Below, in pieces: positions 15,463-22,479 of a stretch of 22,479 bases of DNA. Both the position numbers and the translations under genes were made by a program. The notes under the pieces were generated by a model. That model was not told where the DNA came from. It saw nothing but the letters and a program-made list of their open reading frames with translations, and ran no database searches. This stretch comes from an uncultured Dorea sp. (lineage in GTDB: Bacteria > Bacillota > Clostridia > Lachnospirales > Lachnospiraceae): contig CAJTRE010000019.1 in the NCBI GenBank assembly GCA_910578495.1, forward strand, positions 1-22,479, given 5' to 3'. Within the stretch, counting starts at the first letter, position 1. Each line of letters opens with the position of its first letter.

Positions 15463-15492
15463 GAAAAGGGGAAGAGAGATCTTTCCTTTTTT
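15463..15492 (+). terminator. Terminator after the M42 peptidase gene
   Basis: GGAAGA-GAGA-TCTTTCC, with one bulged T, ends in six T residues (15487-15492); A-T pairs extend the base. A second small hairpin, TGATG with CATCA (15492-15510), follows and ends in TTTT. Confidence 0.65.
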
Positions 15493-15521
15493 GATGCTTT
15501 AAAACATCATTTTACATATCT

Positions 15522-15550
15522 GTCATATTTCCTCTGCCACTACATATACA
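15522..15550 (+). promoter_or_regulatory. Sigma-E-like sporulation promoter of spoIIIA
   Basis: GTCATATT (15522-15529) matches the sigma-E -35 consensus (GKMATATT) at every position. After 13 bp, CATATACA (15543-15550) matches 6 of 8 positions of the -10 consensus CATACAMT. It lies 24 bp before spoIIIAA. The spoIIIA operon is known to be read by sigma-E in the mother cell, so position and motif agree. Confidence 0.75.
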
Positions 15551-15574
15551 TGGATGTAAAGAGGTGGACAAAGT

Positions 15575-16498
15575 ATGAAAGAAGACAGAATTTTAAGTGT
15601 TCTTCCGCGGGATATCCGCAGGATGATCCAGAGAGAAGAGTTGGAATATGCGTATCTACAGGAGATTAAGCTTAGGGCAAAAAAGCCTTTGCTTCTGATC
15701 TACAGGGGAGGGGAACTGGTTTTAGGGAGACAAAGGGGACAGCCCTACTATGTAACGAAAGAAGATATTCGGGAAATGATGGAGTATGTAAGCAATTATT
15801 CTTTGTATGCGTACGAAGAGGAAATGAAGCAGGGATTCATTACCATTGAGGGAGGGCACCGGATTGGAATGACGGGGCAGGCAATTATTGAACATGGGAA
15901 AGTGAAGAATCTGAAACACATTTCCTCCATCAATATGCGATTGTCTCACGAGGTTTTAGGATGCGCCGACGAGGTGTTTCCGTATATAACAAAGAACCGG
16001 AGACTTTATCACACGCTTATTATATCTCCGCCAAGATGTGGAAAGACAACGCTTTTACGGGATATGATCAGACAAATATCTTCGGGAAATGCTTATCTTA
16101 ACGGGATGTCTGTGGGAGTTGTGGACGAGCGGTCGGAAATCGGAGGATGTTATATGGGGATTGCACAGAATGATCTCGGTATCCGTACGGATGTGCTGGA
16201 TGGCTGCCCAAAAGCGGAGGGGATGATTATGCTTATCCGTTCCATGGGACCGCAGGTAATTGCGGTGGATGAGATTGGAACAGCGGGAGATGTAAGCGCT
16301 ATCGAATATGCCATGCACTGCGGCTGTAAGCTGTTGGCGACAGTCCACAGTCAGTCCATGGAAGAACTGCGGCAGAAACCATTGTTTGGGCAGATGATGA
16401 AAGAGAAACGGTTTGAACGGTATATTTTGCTCTCTAATGAAGAAAAAACAGGACAGATAGCCGGAATCTATGATGAAGAGGGGAAGCTTATATGGTGA
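15575..16498 (+). CDS. spoIIIAA: Stage III sporulation protein AA, secretion-type ATPase
   Basis: This is a 307-residue cytoplasmic ATPase related to type II/IV secretion ATPases. It has a Walker A motif SPPRCGKTT at residues 151-159 (Lys157), a Walker B segment VIAVDEIGT with D232-E233, and the upstream EGGHRIGMTG. In the mother cell it is thought to power or assemble the SpoIIIA-SpoIIQ channel that links the mother cell with the engulfed forespore. ATG 15575 has AAAGAGGTGG about 8 nt upstream. It is the first gene of the eight-gene operon and overlaps spoIIIAB by 7 bp. Length and motifs are normal. Confidence 0.95.
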   Translation: MKEDRILSVLPRDIRRMIQREELEYAYLQEIKLRAKKPLLLIYRGGELVLGRQRGQPYYVTKEDIREMMEYVSNYSLYAYEEEMKQGFITIEGGHRIGMTGQAIIEHGKVKNLKHISSINMRLSHEVLGCADEVFPYITKNRRLYHTLIISPPRCGKTTLLRDMIRQISSGNAYLNGMSVGVVDERSEIGGCYMGIAQNDLGIRTDVLDGCPKAEGMIMLIRSMGPQVIAVDEIGTAGDVSAIEYAMHCGCKLLATVHSQSMEELRQKPLFGQMMKEKRFERYILLSNEEKTGQIAGIYDEEGKLIW

Positions 16499-17010
16499 AG
16501 ATAGCCGGATGTATCATTGTCATAGGAACAACCACACTTCTCGGTATTAAGAAGGGCGCTGCTATTGAGGACGCTTACAGACAACTACAGTACATACAGA
16601 GGTTGATGTATCTTTTGCAAAGTGAGATTCGTTATGCCAGAACCTATCTTGGAGAGATATTTATACATTTGGGAGATAAAAGTATCGGGGCATATAGGAA
16701 GTGGCTGATGTCTCTCGGCAAGGAGATGGAAAAACGTACTGGAGAGAGATTTGAAGAAATGTGGAGAGAGGGTGTTGAAACTTATCTTGCGGATATTAAC
16801 ATTCCTAAGGATGAGAAGGAACGATTGATTGCCCTTGGTTCACAGCTTGGCAACATGGATACCGAGATGCAGATAAGGACGTTGGACTTATATCAGGAAC
16901 AACTGGCACAGTCCATGGAAGAATTGAGAGACGGGATGAAAGCGAAAGTGAGACTTTGCCGCTGCCTTGGGATTATGAGCGGTATGTTTCTTTCCGTTTT
17001 ACTTTTATAA
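16492..17010 (+). CDS. spoIIIAB: Stage III sporulation protein AB
   Basis: This is a 172-residue protein with a hydrophobic N-terminal segment (about 3-19), a long helical middle (RQLQYIQRLMYLLQSEIRYA and beyond) and a hydrophobic C-terminus. The fold resembles the inner-membrane GspF-like platform of secretion systems, in line with the partner ATPase SpoIIIAA. The start lies inside the end of spoIIIAA (7-bp overlap), so translation is coupled. The assignment rests on family pattern plus fixed gene order. Confidence 0.92.
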   Translation: MVKIAGCIIVIGTTTLLGIKKGAAIEDAYRQLQYIQRLMYLLQSEIRYARTYLGEIFIHLGDKSIGAYRKWLMSLGKEMEKRTGERFEEMWREGVETYLADINIPKDEKERLIALGSQLGNMDTEMQIRTLDLYQEQLAQSMEELRDGMKAKVRLCRCLGIMSGMFLSVLLL

Positions 17011-17028
17011 CAGAAGAAGGAGGAGGCC

Positions 17029-17223
17029 ATGGATGTAAATCTTATATTTAAAATTGCAGCGGTAGGAATCTTGGTTTCTGTGCTGAGTCAGGTGTTAAAG
17101 CATAGCGGGAGAGAAGAACAGGCATTTCTGACAAGCCTGGCAGGACTTCTTTTAGTGTTGTTCTGGATTGTCCCATATATTTATGACTTGTTTGAATCGA
17201 TTAAGAGGTTATTCTCGTTGTGA
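17029..17223 (+). CDS. spoIIIAC: Stage III sporulation protein AC
   Basis: This is a small 64-residue membrane protein with two helices (about 6-23 and 34-55) around the short loop KHSGREEQ, as in SpoIIIAC. Length equals the family norm. A strong AAGGAGGAGG site precedes ATG 17029. It is a membrane part of the feeding-tube channel; its precise role is not established. Confidence 0.93.
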   Translation: MDVNLIFKIAAVGILVSVLSQVLKHSGREEQAFLTSLAGLLLVLFWIVPYIYDLFESIKRLFSL

Positions 17224-17269
17224 GAAGTGAAGAAGCTGCCGGATGAAAGAGTAGAAAGAAGGGATCAGG

Positions 17270-17656
17270 ATGGATGTCATACAGATTGGTATTTTAGGAA
17301 TCGCAGGCACACTTCTGGCGGTACAATTTAAAAGCGGAAAATCAGAATATGGAATCTATATCGGTGTGGCGCTTAGTTTTTTTATCTTCTTTTGTATTCT
17401 TGGAAAACTGGAGATTATGATAGAGGCAGTAAAAACAATCGGAAACTATATTCGGATGGATACAGTCTATATCGGAACGCTGGTGAAAATGCTTGGAGTG
17501 ACGTATATTGCAGAATTTTCTTCCAATATATGTAAAGACGCCGGGTATCAGACGATTGCAAAGCAGATTGAAATTTTCGGTAAGCTTGCGATCCTTGTGA
17601 TGAGTATGCCGATTCTTATGGCACTTCTGGAAACCATTGAGGGGTTCTTATCATGA
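17270..17656 (+). CDS. spoIIIAD: Stage III sporulation protein AD
   Basis: This is a 128-residue membrane protein with about four hydrophobic segments; LGVTYIAEFSSNICKDAGYQ (residues 76-95) is a family hallmark. It is related to SpoIIIAC and lies directly after it, 46 bp downstream. The ribosome binding site is the weaker AAGGGA. The last four bases (ATGA) overlap the start of spoIIIAE. Confidence 0.93.
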   Translation: MDVIQIGILGIAGTLLAVQFKSGKSEYGIYIGVALSFFIFFCILGKLEIMIEAVKTIGNYIRMDTVYIGTLVKMLGVTYIAEFSSNICKDAGYQTIAKQIEIFGKLAILVMSMPILMALLETIEGFLS

Positions 17657-18831
17657 GGCGGCTGTTTAGCCTTGTCCTCTTGCTGGCAGTATTTTTCTTT
17701 GGAGGAATGGGCTGCCTTACGGCAGAGGCCAAGGAGAGAAAGACAAGAGAAACAGAGAATACGCTGCAGGATATAGACCAGTTGGACAGCATTATGGGTC
17801 AGTTTGATTTTGAGGAAATGGACGAGGCTATGAGGGAATTATTTCCGGATGAGAGAATGGATTTTAAGGATACCTTATTAGCCGTACTGTCCGGAGATTT
17901 GGATCTGACCGCAGATTTGTTCGGGAGGCTCGTATCCGACCAGCTCGGGTATGCGTTTCGTGTGGGAAAAGAAAATCTGATACATATCCTTTTGATTGCG
18001 TTGATTGCGGCAGTGTTTCGGAATTTTTCCAATATTTTTACAAACCGGCAAATATCCGAGGCAGGTTTTTACATCCTATACCTTTTGTTGATAGCGCTCT
18101 GCCTTAATACATTTGGAGCGGCAGCAGACTGGGTACGGGAAGGGATTGAGAACCTTACTTCTTTTATGGGAGTGTTTTGTCCTCTTTATTTTCTGGCTGT
18201 GTCGGTGGCAAAGGGAAGTATTACTGCGGCGGCATTTTATAATCTGGTCTTGTTCCTTATTTTTCTGGTGGAAGTGCTTATCGTTAATGTGCTGCTTCCG
18301 GCAATTCATATTTACATTATGGTAAAGGTACTGAATTTTCTGTCCGAGGAAGATTATTTGAGTAAATTTGCGGAACTTCTGGAAGTCGTTATATCCTGGA
18401 CGCTGAAAACAATGCTGGCGTGTATCATAGGGCTGAATGTGATTCAAGGGCTGATAAGCCCAGCCATAGATACGGTAAAAAGAAGCGCTCTTACAAGAGG
18501 TGCAGAGGCGATTCCGGGAATTGGAGACGCCATTGGGGGAGCGGCTGAGGTTTTACTTGGAACGGCGGTGCTTGTGAAAAATGGGATAGGCATGACGGGG
18601 GCGGTCATTAGTCTTGCGTTATGTATCGTACCGCTTGTAGAAATCGGATGTGTGGTACTGATGTATAAATTGGCGGCTGCTCTGATCCAGCCCGTATCCG
18701 ATCAGCGTATCGTCGGATGTATTGAGAGTGTAGGAGAGGGCGGCAGACTTTTGATGCGGGTAGTGTTTACAACGGGACTTTTGTTTTTGCTTACCATCGT
18801 AATCGTATCAGCAGTAACGACCGGTGTGTAA
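17653..18831 (+). CDS. spoIIIAE: Stage III sporulation protein AE
   Basis: This 392-residue protein has an N-terminal signal-like segment (residues 1-25, ending GCLTAEAKE), a charged acidic stretch, then about seven or more transmembrane helices from residue 110 onward. GAEAIPGIGDAIGGAAEVLL and KNGIGMTGAVIS match the family, and the length is typical. It is a polytopic core membrane component of the SpoIIIA channel in the mother-cell membrane. The start overlaps spoIIIAD by ATGA. Nothing unusual is seen. Confidence 0.94.
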   Translation: MRRLFSLVLLLAVFFFGGMGCLTAEAKERKTRETENTLQDIDQLDSIMGQFDFEEMDEAMRELFPDERMDFKDTLLAVLSGDLDLTADLFGRLVSDQLGYAFRVGKENLIHILLIALIAAVFRNFSNIFTNRQISEAGFYILYLLLIALCLNTFGAAADWVREGIENLTSFMGVFCPLYFLAVSVAKGSITAAAFYNLVLFLIFLVEVLIVNVLLPAIHIYIMVKVLNFLSEEDYLSKFAELLEVVISWTLKTMLACIIGLNVIQGLISPAIDTVKRSALTRGAEAIPGIGDAIGGAAEVLLGTAVLVKNGIGMTGAVISLALCIVPLVEIGCVVLMYKLAAALIQPVSDQRIVGCIESVGEGGRLLMRVVFTTGLLFLLTIVIVSAVTTGV

Positions 18832-18854
18832 GGAGTAGTTAGGAGCGTGGGACG

Positions 18855-19193
18855 ATGCTTGACTATATTTATGAGTGGATACAAAATATCGCTTTTTATC
18901 TTGTGCTGGTTACGGCAGTTGTTCATATGATGCCGGATTCGGATTATAAAAAATACATCCGTTTTTTTACCGGACTGGTGTTGATTTTGTTGATTCTTAC
19001 ACCGATACTAAAAATATTCCGTATGGATGACTGGATTACGGATATTTATAAAAGTGAGGATTATAAGGAACAGATTAAAAAAATGGAGACATCCGCAGAA
19101 TACTTAAAGGATAAGGGGGAAGTTATACCGGCGGAAGAAGACGAGAAGCAGAAGCAGTTTATAGAAGTGGAGGAGATTCGGATTGATGAATAA
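18855..19193 (+). CDS. spoIIIAF: Stage III sporulation protein AF, short form
   Basis: Two N-terminal transmembrane helices (about 9-26 and 36-54) flank the sequence MPDSDYKKYIRFFTGLVLIL, which identifies SpoIIIAF. At 112 residues it is much shorter than the roughly 200-residue B. subtilis protein, whose C-terminal half is a ring-building domain. Here only a charged tail (about 58-112) follows the membrane part. No frameshifted continuation is visible, because spoIIIAG starts at once and overlaps by 8 bp. This may be a lineage trait or a real loss. ATG 18855 has AGGAG (18840-18844) upstream. Confidence 0.9.
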   Translation: MLDYIYEWIQNIAFYLVLVTAVVHMMPDSDYKKYIRFFTGLVLILLILTPILKIFRMDDWITDIYKSEDYKEQIKKMETSAEYLKDKGEVIPAEEDEKQKQFIEVEEIRIDE

Positions 19194-19776
19194 AAAGCTT
19201 TGGAATAGTGAGATTCTGAAACATATACCGATTAAGGATCTGAAAAAAGAGAAACTTCTCATTTGTTTATTGGTGGGAATCCTGCTCCTTGTTATTACAA
19301 TACCTTCCGGGAAGAAGAAAGAGGAAATCCCCGGAGGGTATAAAAGTACGGATGTGTCGGGTCCGGCTGCGACAGAGAGTGAATATGTCACTTATCTGGA
19401 ACGGCATTTGGAGGAACTCTTCTCTCAGATGGAGGGAGCGGGCGATGTGTCTGTGATGATTACATTGTCGTCTTCGGCTGAGAAAATCGTAGAGAAGGAC
19501 ATGGAAAGACAAAGTGAAACAGTTTCTGAATCGGACAGTCAGGGCGGAGAGCGTACAACAAACAGCTCTTCCGGGGCGGAGACTACGATATATGAAGGAG
19601 AAAAAACAGGGGGAGGAACCCCCTATGTGAGCAAAGAGATGACGCCCCGGGTGGAGGGGGTGGTGGTCATGGCTTCCGGAGGAGACGACGCCAGAGTCGT
19701 GAAAAATATTACCGAGGCTGTGCAGGCATTATTTGGGATAGACACGCATAAGATTAGAATAATGAAGAAGAATTAA
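19186..19776 (+). CDS. spoIIIAG: Stage III sporulation protein AG
   Basis: This is a 196-residue protein with one transmembrane helix (about 23-40) and a large outside domain. YVTYLERHLEELFSQMEGAG then VSVMITLSSSAEKIVEKD and MTPRVEGVVVMASGGDD form the interrupted ring-building fold of SpoIIIAG, with a Ser/Gly-rich insertion between the halves. In B. subtilis this protein forms a large ring in the intermembrane space. ATG 19186 is chosen rather than TTG 19183, with GGAGGAG (19169-19175) about 10 nt upstream. It overlaps spoIIIAF by 8 bp. Confidence 0.93.
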   Translation: MNKKLWNSEILKHIPIKDLKKEKLLICLLVGILLLVITIPSGKKKEEIPGGYKSTDVSGPAATESEYVTYLERHLEELFSQMEGAGDVSVMITLSSSAEKIVEKDMERQSETVSESDSQGGERTTNSSSGAETTIYEGEKTGGGTPYVSKEMTPRVEGVVVMASGGDDARVVKNITEAVQALFGIDTHKIRIMKKN

Positions 19777-19807
19777 AAATATGGCAAAAGCAGGAGGGTA
19801 CATAACA

Positions 19808-20470
19808 TTGAAACGAATTTTTAAAAAGAATCAGATTATCATTGCAGCATTAGCTGTTATGATTGCAGCGGCAGGCTATCTTAATTATTCCGGCAGGCTG
19901 TTTAACAAAACCGACAAAACAGTGGAAACCAATAGTGAGCTTGCAAGCAAGGAACTTCTGGATATTTCGGAAGAAGATCTGGCGGTTGCGGGAGATATTG
20001 AAAGTCAGGACAGCGATGCGGATGCAGGAAAAGACGGAAAGGTAGAGGGGACTCCCGGAGAGGCTGTACTTACAAACGGAGAAGCCAGTGCGGTAGTTGC
20101 AGAAGCGAAGGTTACGAGAGAGCAGGTGCGTGCAAAGAATAAAGAAACTTTGCAGCAGATTATTGACAATGATAAATTAAGCGAAGCGCAGAAAAAGGAT
20201 GCAGTGGCGCAGATGGTATCTATGACAGAACTTACGGAAAAGGAAGCGGCGGCAGAAACTTTGCTTGCCTCCAAAGGATTTTCAGAGGCGGTAGTCAGTC
20301 TCTCGGAAGAATCTGCAGACGTAGTTGTGAATGCCAAGGAGTTAAGCGATGCAAACCGGGCGCAGATTGAAGATATTGTTACGAGAAAGACAGGGGTGTC
20401 TGCGGAAAATATTGTAATCACGCCGATCCATGGAGCGGAAAAAGGTGATGCGGGTAAAACAGAGAAATAG
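19808..20470 (+). CDS. spoIIIAH: Stage III sporulation protein AH (TTG start)
   Basis: This is a 220-residue protein from TTG 19808, beginning MKRIFKKNQIIIAALAVMIA with a transmembrane helix at about 8-27. An acidic linker follows, then an FliF/YscJ-like ring-building domain (about 95-210, including ASKGFSEAVVSLSEESADVV). SpoIIIAH crosses from the mother-cell membrane and binds forespore SpoIIQ. An in-frame ATG at 19781 would add nine residues, but it has no good ribosome binding site, whereas AGGAGGG (19792-19798) lies 9 nt before the TTG, and family members start this way. It is the last gene of the operon; a terminator follows. Confidence 0.92.
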   Translation: MKRIFKKNQIIIAALAVMIAAAGYLNYSGRLFNKTDKTVETNSELASKELLDISEEDLAVAGDIESQDSDADAGKDGKVEGTPGEAVLTNGEASAVVAEAKVTREQVRAKNKETLQQIIDNDKLSEAQKKDAVAQMVSMTELTEKEAAAETLLASKGFSEAVVSLSEESADVVVNAKELSDANRAQIEDIVTRKTGVSAENIVITPIHGAEKGDAGKTEK

Positions 20471-20494
20471 TATCGGTAAAATTCATAAGAAGGC

Positions 20495-20546
20495 GAAAAG
20501 TGTGAGCCGTCTTGTTAAAAAACAGGGCGCTTACGCTTTTCTTTTT
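20495..20546 (+). terminator. Terminator of the spoIIIA operon
   Basis: GAAAAGTGTGAGC (20495-20507) pairs with GCTTACGCTTTTC (20529-20541) over 13 bp with two G-U pairs. The inner arm CTTGTT/AACAGG extends the stem, and TTTTT follows. Confidence 0.8.
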
Positions 20547-20547
20547 G

Positions 20548-20577
20548 TTGAAGAAGTAAAGCAAGGTGTGTTATACT
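20548..20577 (+). promoter_or_regulatory. Promoter of prfC
   Basis: TATACT (20572-20577) with an upstream TG (20569-20570) is an extended -10. TTGAAG (20548-20553) lies 18 bp before it. A second perfect TATAAT (20601-20606) has no clear -35. Confidence 0.55.
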
Positions 20578-20627
20578 GACTAGTAACGTGTTTAAGCGGA
20601 TATAATATATTAGGAGTGTTGAAATAT

Positions 20628-22229
20628 ATGTCACAGTTATCAAATGAAGTAAGAAAAGAGATTGAGAAACGCAGGACGTTTGCGATTATTTCCCATCCGG
20701 ACGCAGGTAAGACAACCTTGACGGAGAAGTTTCTTTTATACGGAGGAGCTATCAATCAGGCGGGAAGTGTAAAAGGAAAGGCAACGGCAAAGCATGCGGT
20801 TTCTGATTGGATGGAGATAGAAAAGGAGAGAGGAATCTCTGTTACATCTTCCGTTCTGCAATTTAATTATGGAGGTTTTTGTATTAATATTCTGGATACG
20901 CCGGGACATCAGGATTTCTCTGAGGACACATACCGTACGCTGATGGCGGCAGATTCGGCGGTGATGGTCATTGACGCATCCAAAGGTGTTGAGGCTCAGA
21001 CAAGAAAGCTGTTTAAAGTCTGTACGATGAGACATATCCCGATTTTTACGTTTATCAATAAGATGGATCGTGAAGCGATGGATACGTTTGAGCTTTTGGA
21101 TGATATTGAAAATGAATTAGGTATCGCTACCTGTCCGGTAAACTGGCCCATTGGTTCCGGTAAAGAATTTAAAGGGGTATATGACAGAAATACGAAGAAA
21201 GTAGAATTGTTTTCCGATACAAAAAAGGGTACGGCGCTTGGCGAGGTGAGAAAGGTAGATATTACTGATCCGGAGATTGATACGCTCATTTCCAGGGAGC
21301 AGAAGAGTAAACTGGAAGAAGAGATTGAACTTCAGGACGGCGCAGGGGCAGAGTTTGATCAGGAACTGGTAAGTAAAGGAGAACTTTCACCGGTATTCTT
21401 TGGTTCTGCTCTTACAAACTTTGGAGTGGAGACATTTCTTCAGCATTTTCTTCAGATGACGTCTTCACCGCTTCCCAGAAAATCTGATAAGGGTGAGATA
21501 AGTCCGATGGAAGAGAGTGAGTTCTCTGCTTTTGTGTTCAAGATACAGGCAAATATGAACAAAGCGCACAGAGACCGTATTGCGTTTATGAGAATCTGTT
21601 CGGGAGAATTTGAAGCGGGAATGGATGTGTTCCATATTCAAGGAGGAAAGAAAGTGAGACTTTCCCAGCCGCAGCAGATGATGGCAAGCGAGCGGCATAT
21701 GGTACAGGAGGCGTACGGGGGAGACATTATCGGTGTATTCGATCCGGGTATTTTTTCTATCGGAGATACATTGACTAATTCGCCGGAGAAATTTGTCTAT
21801 GAGGGTATTCCTACTTTCGCGCCGGAGCATTTTGCAAGGGTGCGTCAGGTGGATACAATGAAACGGAAACAGTTTATTAAAGGTATTAACCAGATTGCTC
21901 AGGAAGGAGCTATCCAGATCTTTCAGGAGTACAATACCGGTATGGAAGAGATTATCGTAGGCGTTGTAGGAGTTCTACAGTTTGACGTGTTAAAGTATAG
22001 ACTGGAAAACGAATACAATGTGGAAATTCGAATGGATAACCTTCCGTATGAATACATCCGGTGGATTGAAAATGAGGAAGTAGATATGGATAAATTGTCC
22101 GGAACTTCTGATATGAAGAAAATTAAGGATTTGAAGGACCGGCCGCTTCTTCTTTTTGTCAATGAATGGAGTATCCGTATGACGCAGGAGAGGAATGAAG
22201 GACTTGTTTTGTCTGAGTTCGGACGATAG
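20628..22229 (+). CDS. prfC: Peptide chain release factor 3
   Basis: This 533-residue translational GTPase is close to the normal RF3 length. The G motifs are SHPDAGKTT (22-30), RGISVTSS (68-75), DTPGHQDF (90-97) and NKMD (144-147). The second domain contains MNKAHRDRIAFMRICSG, and the RF3-type end runs through VGVLQFDVLKYRLENEY. RF3 uses GTP to remove RF1 or RF2 from the ribosome after termination. ATG 20628 is chosen because GTG 20616 overlaps the ribosome binding site TTAGGAG (20610-20616). It stands alone with its own promoter. No intrinsic terminator is clear after it. Confidence 0.96.
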   Translation: MSQLSNEVRKEIEKRRTFAIISHPDAGKTTLTEKFLLYGGAINQAGSVKGKATAKHAVSDWMEIEKERGISVTSSVLQFNYGGFCINILDTPGHQDFSEDTYRTLMAADSAVMVIDASKGVEAQTRKLFKVCTMRHIPIFTFINKMDREAMDTFELLDDIENELGIATCPVNWPIGSGKEFKGVYDRNTKKVELFSDTKKGTALGEVRKVDITDPEIDTLISREQKSKLEEEIELQDGAGAEFDQELVSKGELSPVFFGSALTNFGVETFLQHFLQMTSSPLPRKSDKGEISPMEESEFSAFVFKIQANMNKAHRDRIAFMRICSGEFEAGMDVFHIQGGKKVRLSQPQQMMASERHMVQEAYGGDIIGVFDPGIFSIGDTLTNSPEKFVYEGIPTFAPEHFARVRQVDTMKRKQFIKGINQIAQEGAIQIFQEYNTGMEEIIVGVVGVLQFDVLKYRLENEYNVEIRMDNLPYEYIRWIENEEVDMDKLSGTSDMKKIKDLKDRPLLLFVNEWSIRMTQERNEGLVLSEFGR

Positions 22230-22274
22230 TGCAGCCATAACTGTGCGGCGTGGTTGAACTATTATAGAAATGCT

Positions 22275-22302
22275 TTGCAAAAAGATAGAAATTTGTTATA
22301 AT
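22275..22302 (+). promoter_or_regulatory. Promoter of the Asp23-family gene
   Basis: A perfect TATAAT (22297-22302) is preceded 16 bp upstream by TTGCAA (22275-22280); TTTGCA one base earlier gives a 17-bp spacer. It lies 36 bp before the ATG. Confidence 0.65.
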
Positions 22303-22338
22303 ATAAAGAAGTGAAAACCAGATAGGAGGTTCATAAAA

Positions 22339-22479
22339 ATGAGAAAAGAAGAAAGAAATGCGTATACAATAAAGACAGATGAGAATATTGGAGAGGTAAA
22401 GATTGCAGATGAAGTTGTAGCAATCATTGCAGGTCTGGCGGCTATGGAAGTGGACGGAGTAGCTTCTATGGCGGGGGAC
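22339..22479 (+). CDS. Asp23/Gls24-family envelope stress protein, 5' part
   Basis: The first 47 codons are present and the gene runs off the window. After a short polar start the sequence reads GEVKIADEVVAIIAGLAAM then EVDGVASMAG, the typical beginning of Asp23/Gls24 (DUF322) proteins. ATG 22339 follows TAGGAGGT (22323-22330) by 8 nt. Such proteins are cytoplasmic or membrane-attached and linked to envelope stress or growth. In many Firmicutes nusB lies next to this gene; that part is outside the window. Confidence 0.85.
   Translation, partial: MRKEERNAYTIKTDENIGEVKIADEVVAIIAGLAAMEVDGVASMAGD

Noticed and set aside
9393..19199. Identical 19-nt GGATTGATGAATAAAAAGC at two gene junctions (9392-9410 and 19180-19198)
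   Set aside because: Both encode an IDE ending overlapped by an MNKK start. With no wider similarity this looks like coincidence from similar codons and junction constraints, not a repeat or recombination site.

Overview
The window looks like a spore-forming, low-to-moderate G+C member of the Clostridia, most likely a gut Lachnospiraceae (relatives of Dorea, Blautia, Mediterraneibacter or Coprococcus). The main support is a complete spoIIIAA-AH operon with a sigma-E-like promoter. Strong AGGAGG-type ribosome binding sites, AT-rich intergenic regions and a GH2 beta-galactosidase/ABC transporter operon typical of gut Firmicutes agree with it. Genus placement is inference.

Layout. (1) 1-4144: rpsO (ribosomal protein S15) and pnp (polynucleotide phosphorylase), normally close neighbours, are separated here by about 1.5 kb. 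The interval holds a broken rpiB/lacA-type sugar-phosphate isomerase gene on the minus strand, a 140-bp element with 12-bp terminal inverted repeats, and a type II toxin-antitoxin pair (Phd/YefM-like antitoxin, RelE/ParE-like toxin). Both rpsO and pnp have leaders that can fold. A long palindrome follows pnp. (2) 4305-6086: an XRE-type regulator with a long helical, TPR-like C-terminus, convergent with a YesL-like (DUF624) membrane protein. (3) 6370-12439: a sugar-utilisation operon coding for a cytoplasmic GH2 beta-galactosidase, two ABC permeases and a lipoprotein solute-binding protein, closed by a strong terminator. No ATPase gene is present. (4) 12527-15444: an EamA/DMT-type transporter, a LacI-family regulator and an M42 metallo-aminopeptidase, the last two overlapping by ATGA. 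(5) 15575-20470: spoIIIAA to spoIIIAH, coding for the mother-cell half of the SpoIIIA-SpoIIQ channel. SpoIIIAF is short and SpoIIIAH probably starts at TTG. (6) 20628-22479: prfC (release factor 3) and the first 47 codons of an Asp23/Gls24-family gene.

How the parts fit. The solute-binding protein and two permeases would import an oligosaccharide, using an ATPase encoded elsewhere, and the GH2 enzyme would cleave beta-galactosyl residues inside the cell. The divergent YesL-like gene and the nearby LacI regulator are plausible partners but are not proven ones. The spoIIIA genes form one transcription unit read in the mother cell. rpsO, pnp and prfC are housekeeping translation and RNA-decay genes.

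No convincing wholly new system was found. The least ordinary parts are the rpsO-pnp interval (gene remnant, inverted-repeat element, toxin-antitoxin pair, flanking 10-bp direct repeats), the folded pnp leader, the short SpoIIIAF and the LacI/M42 pairing.
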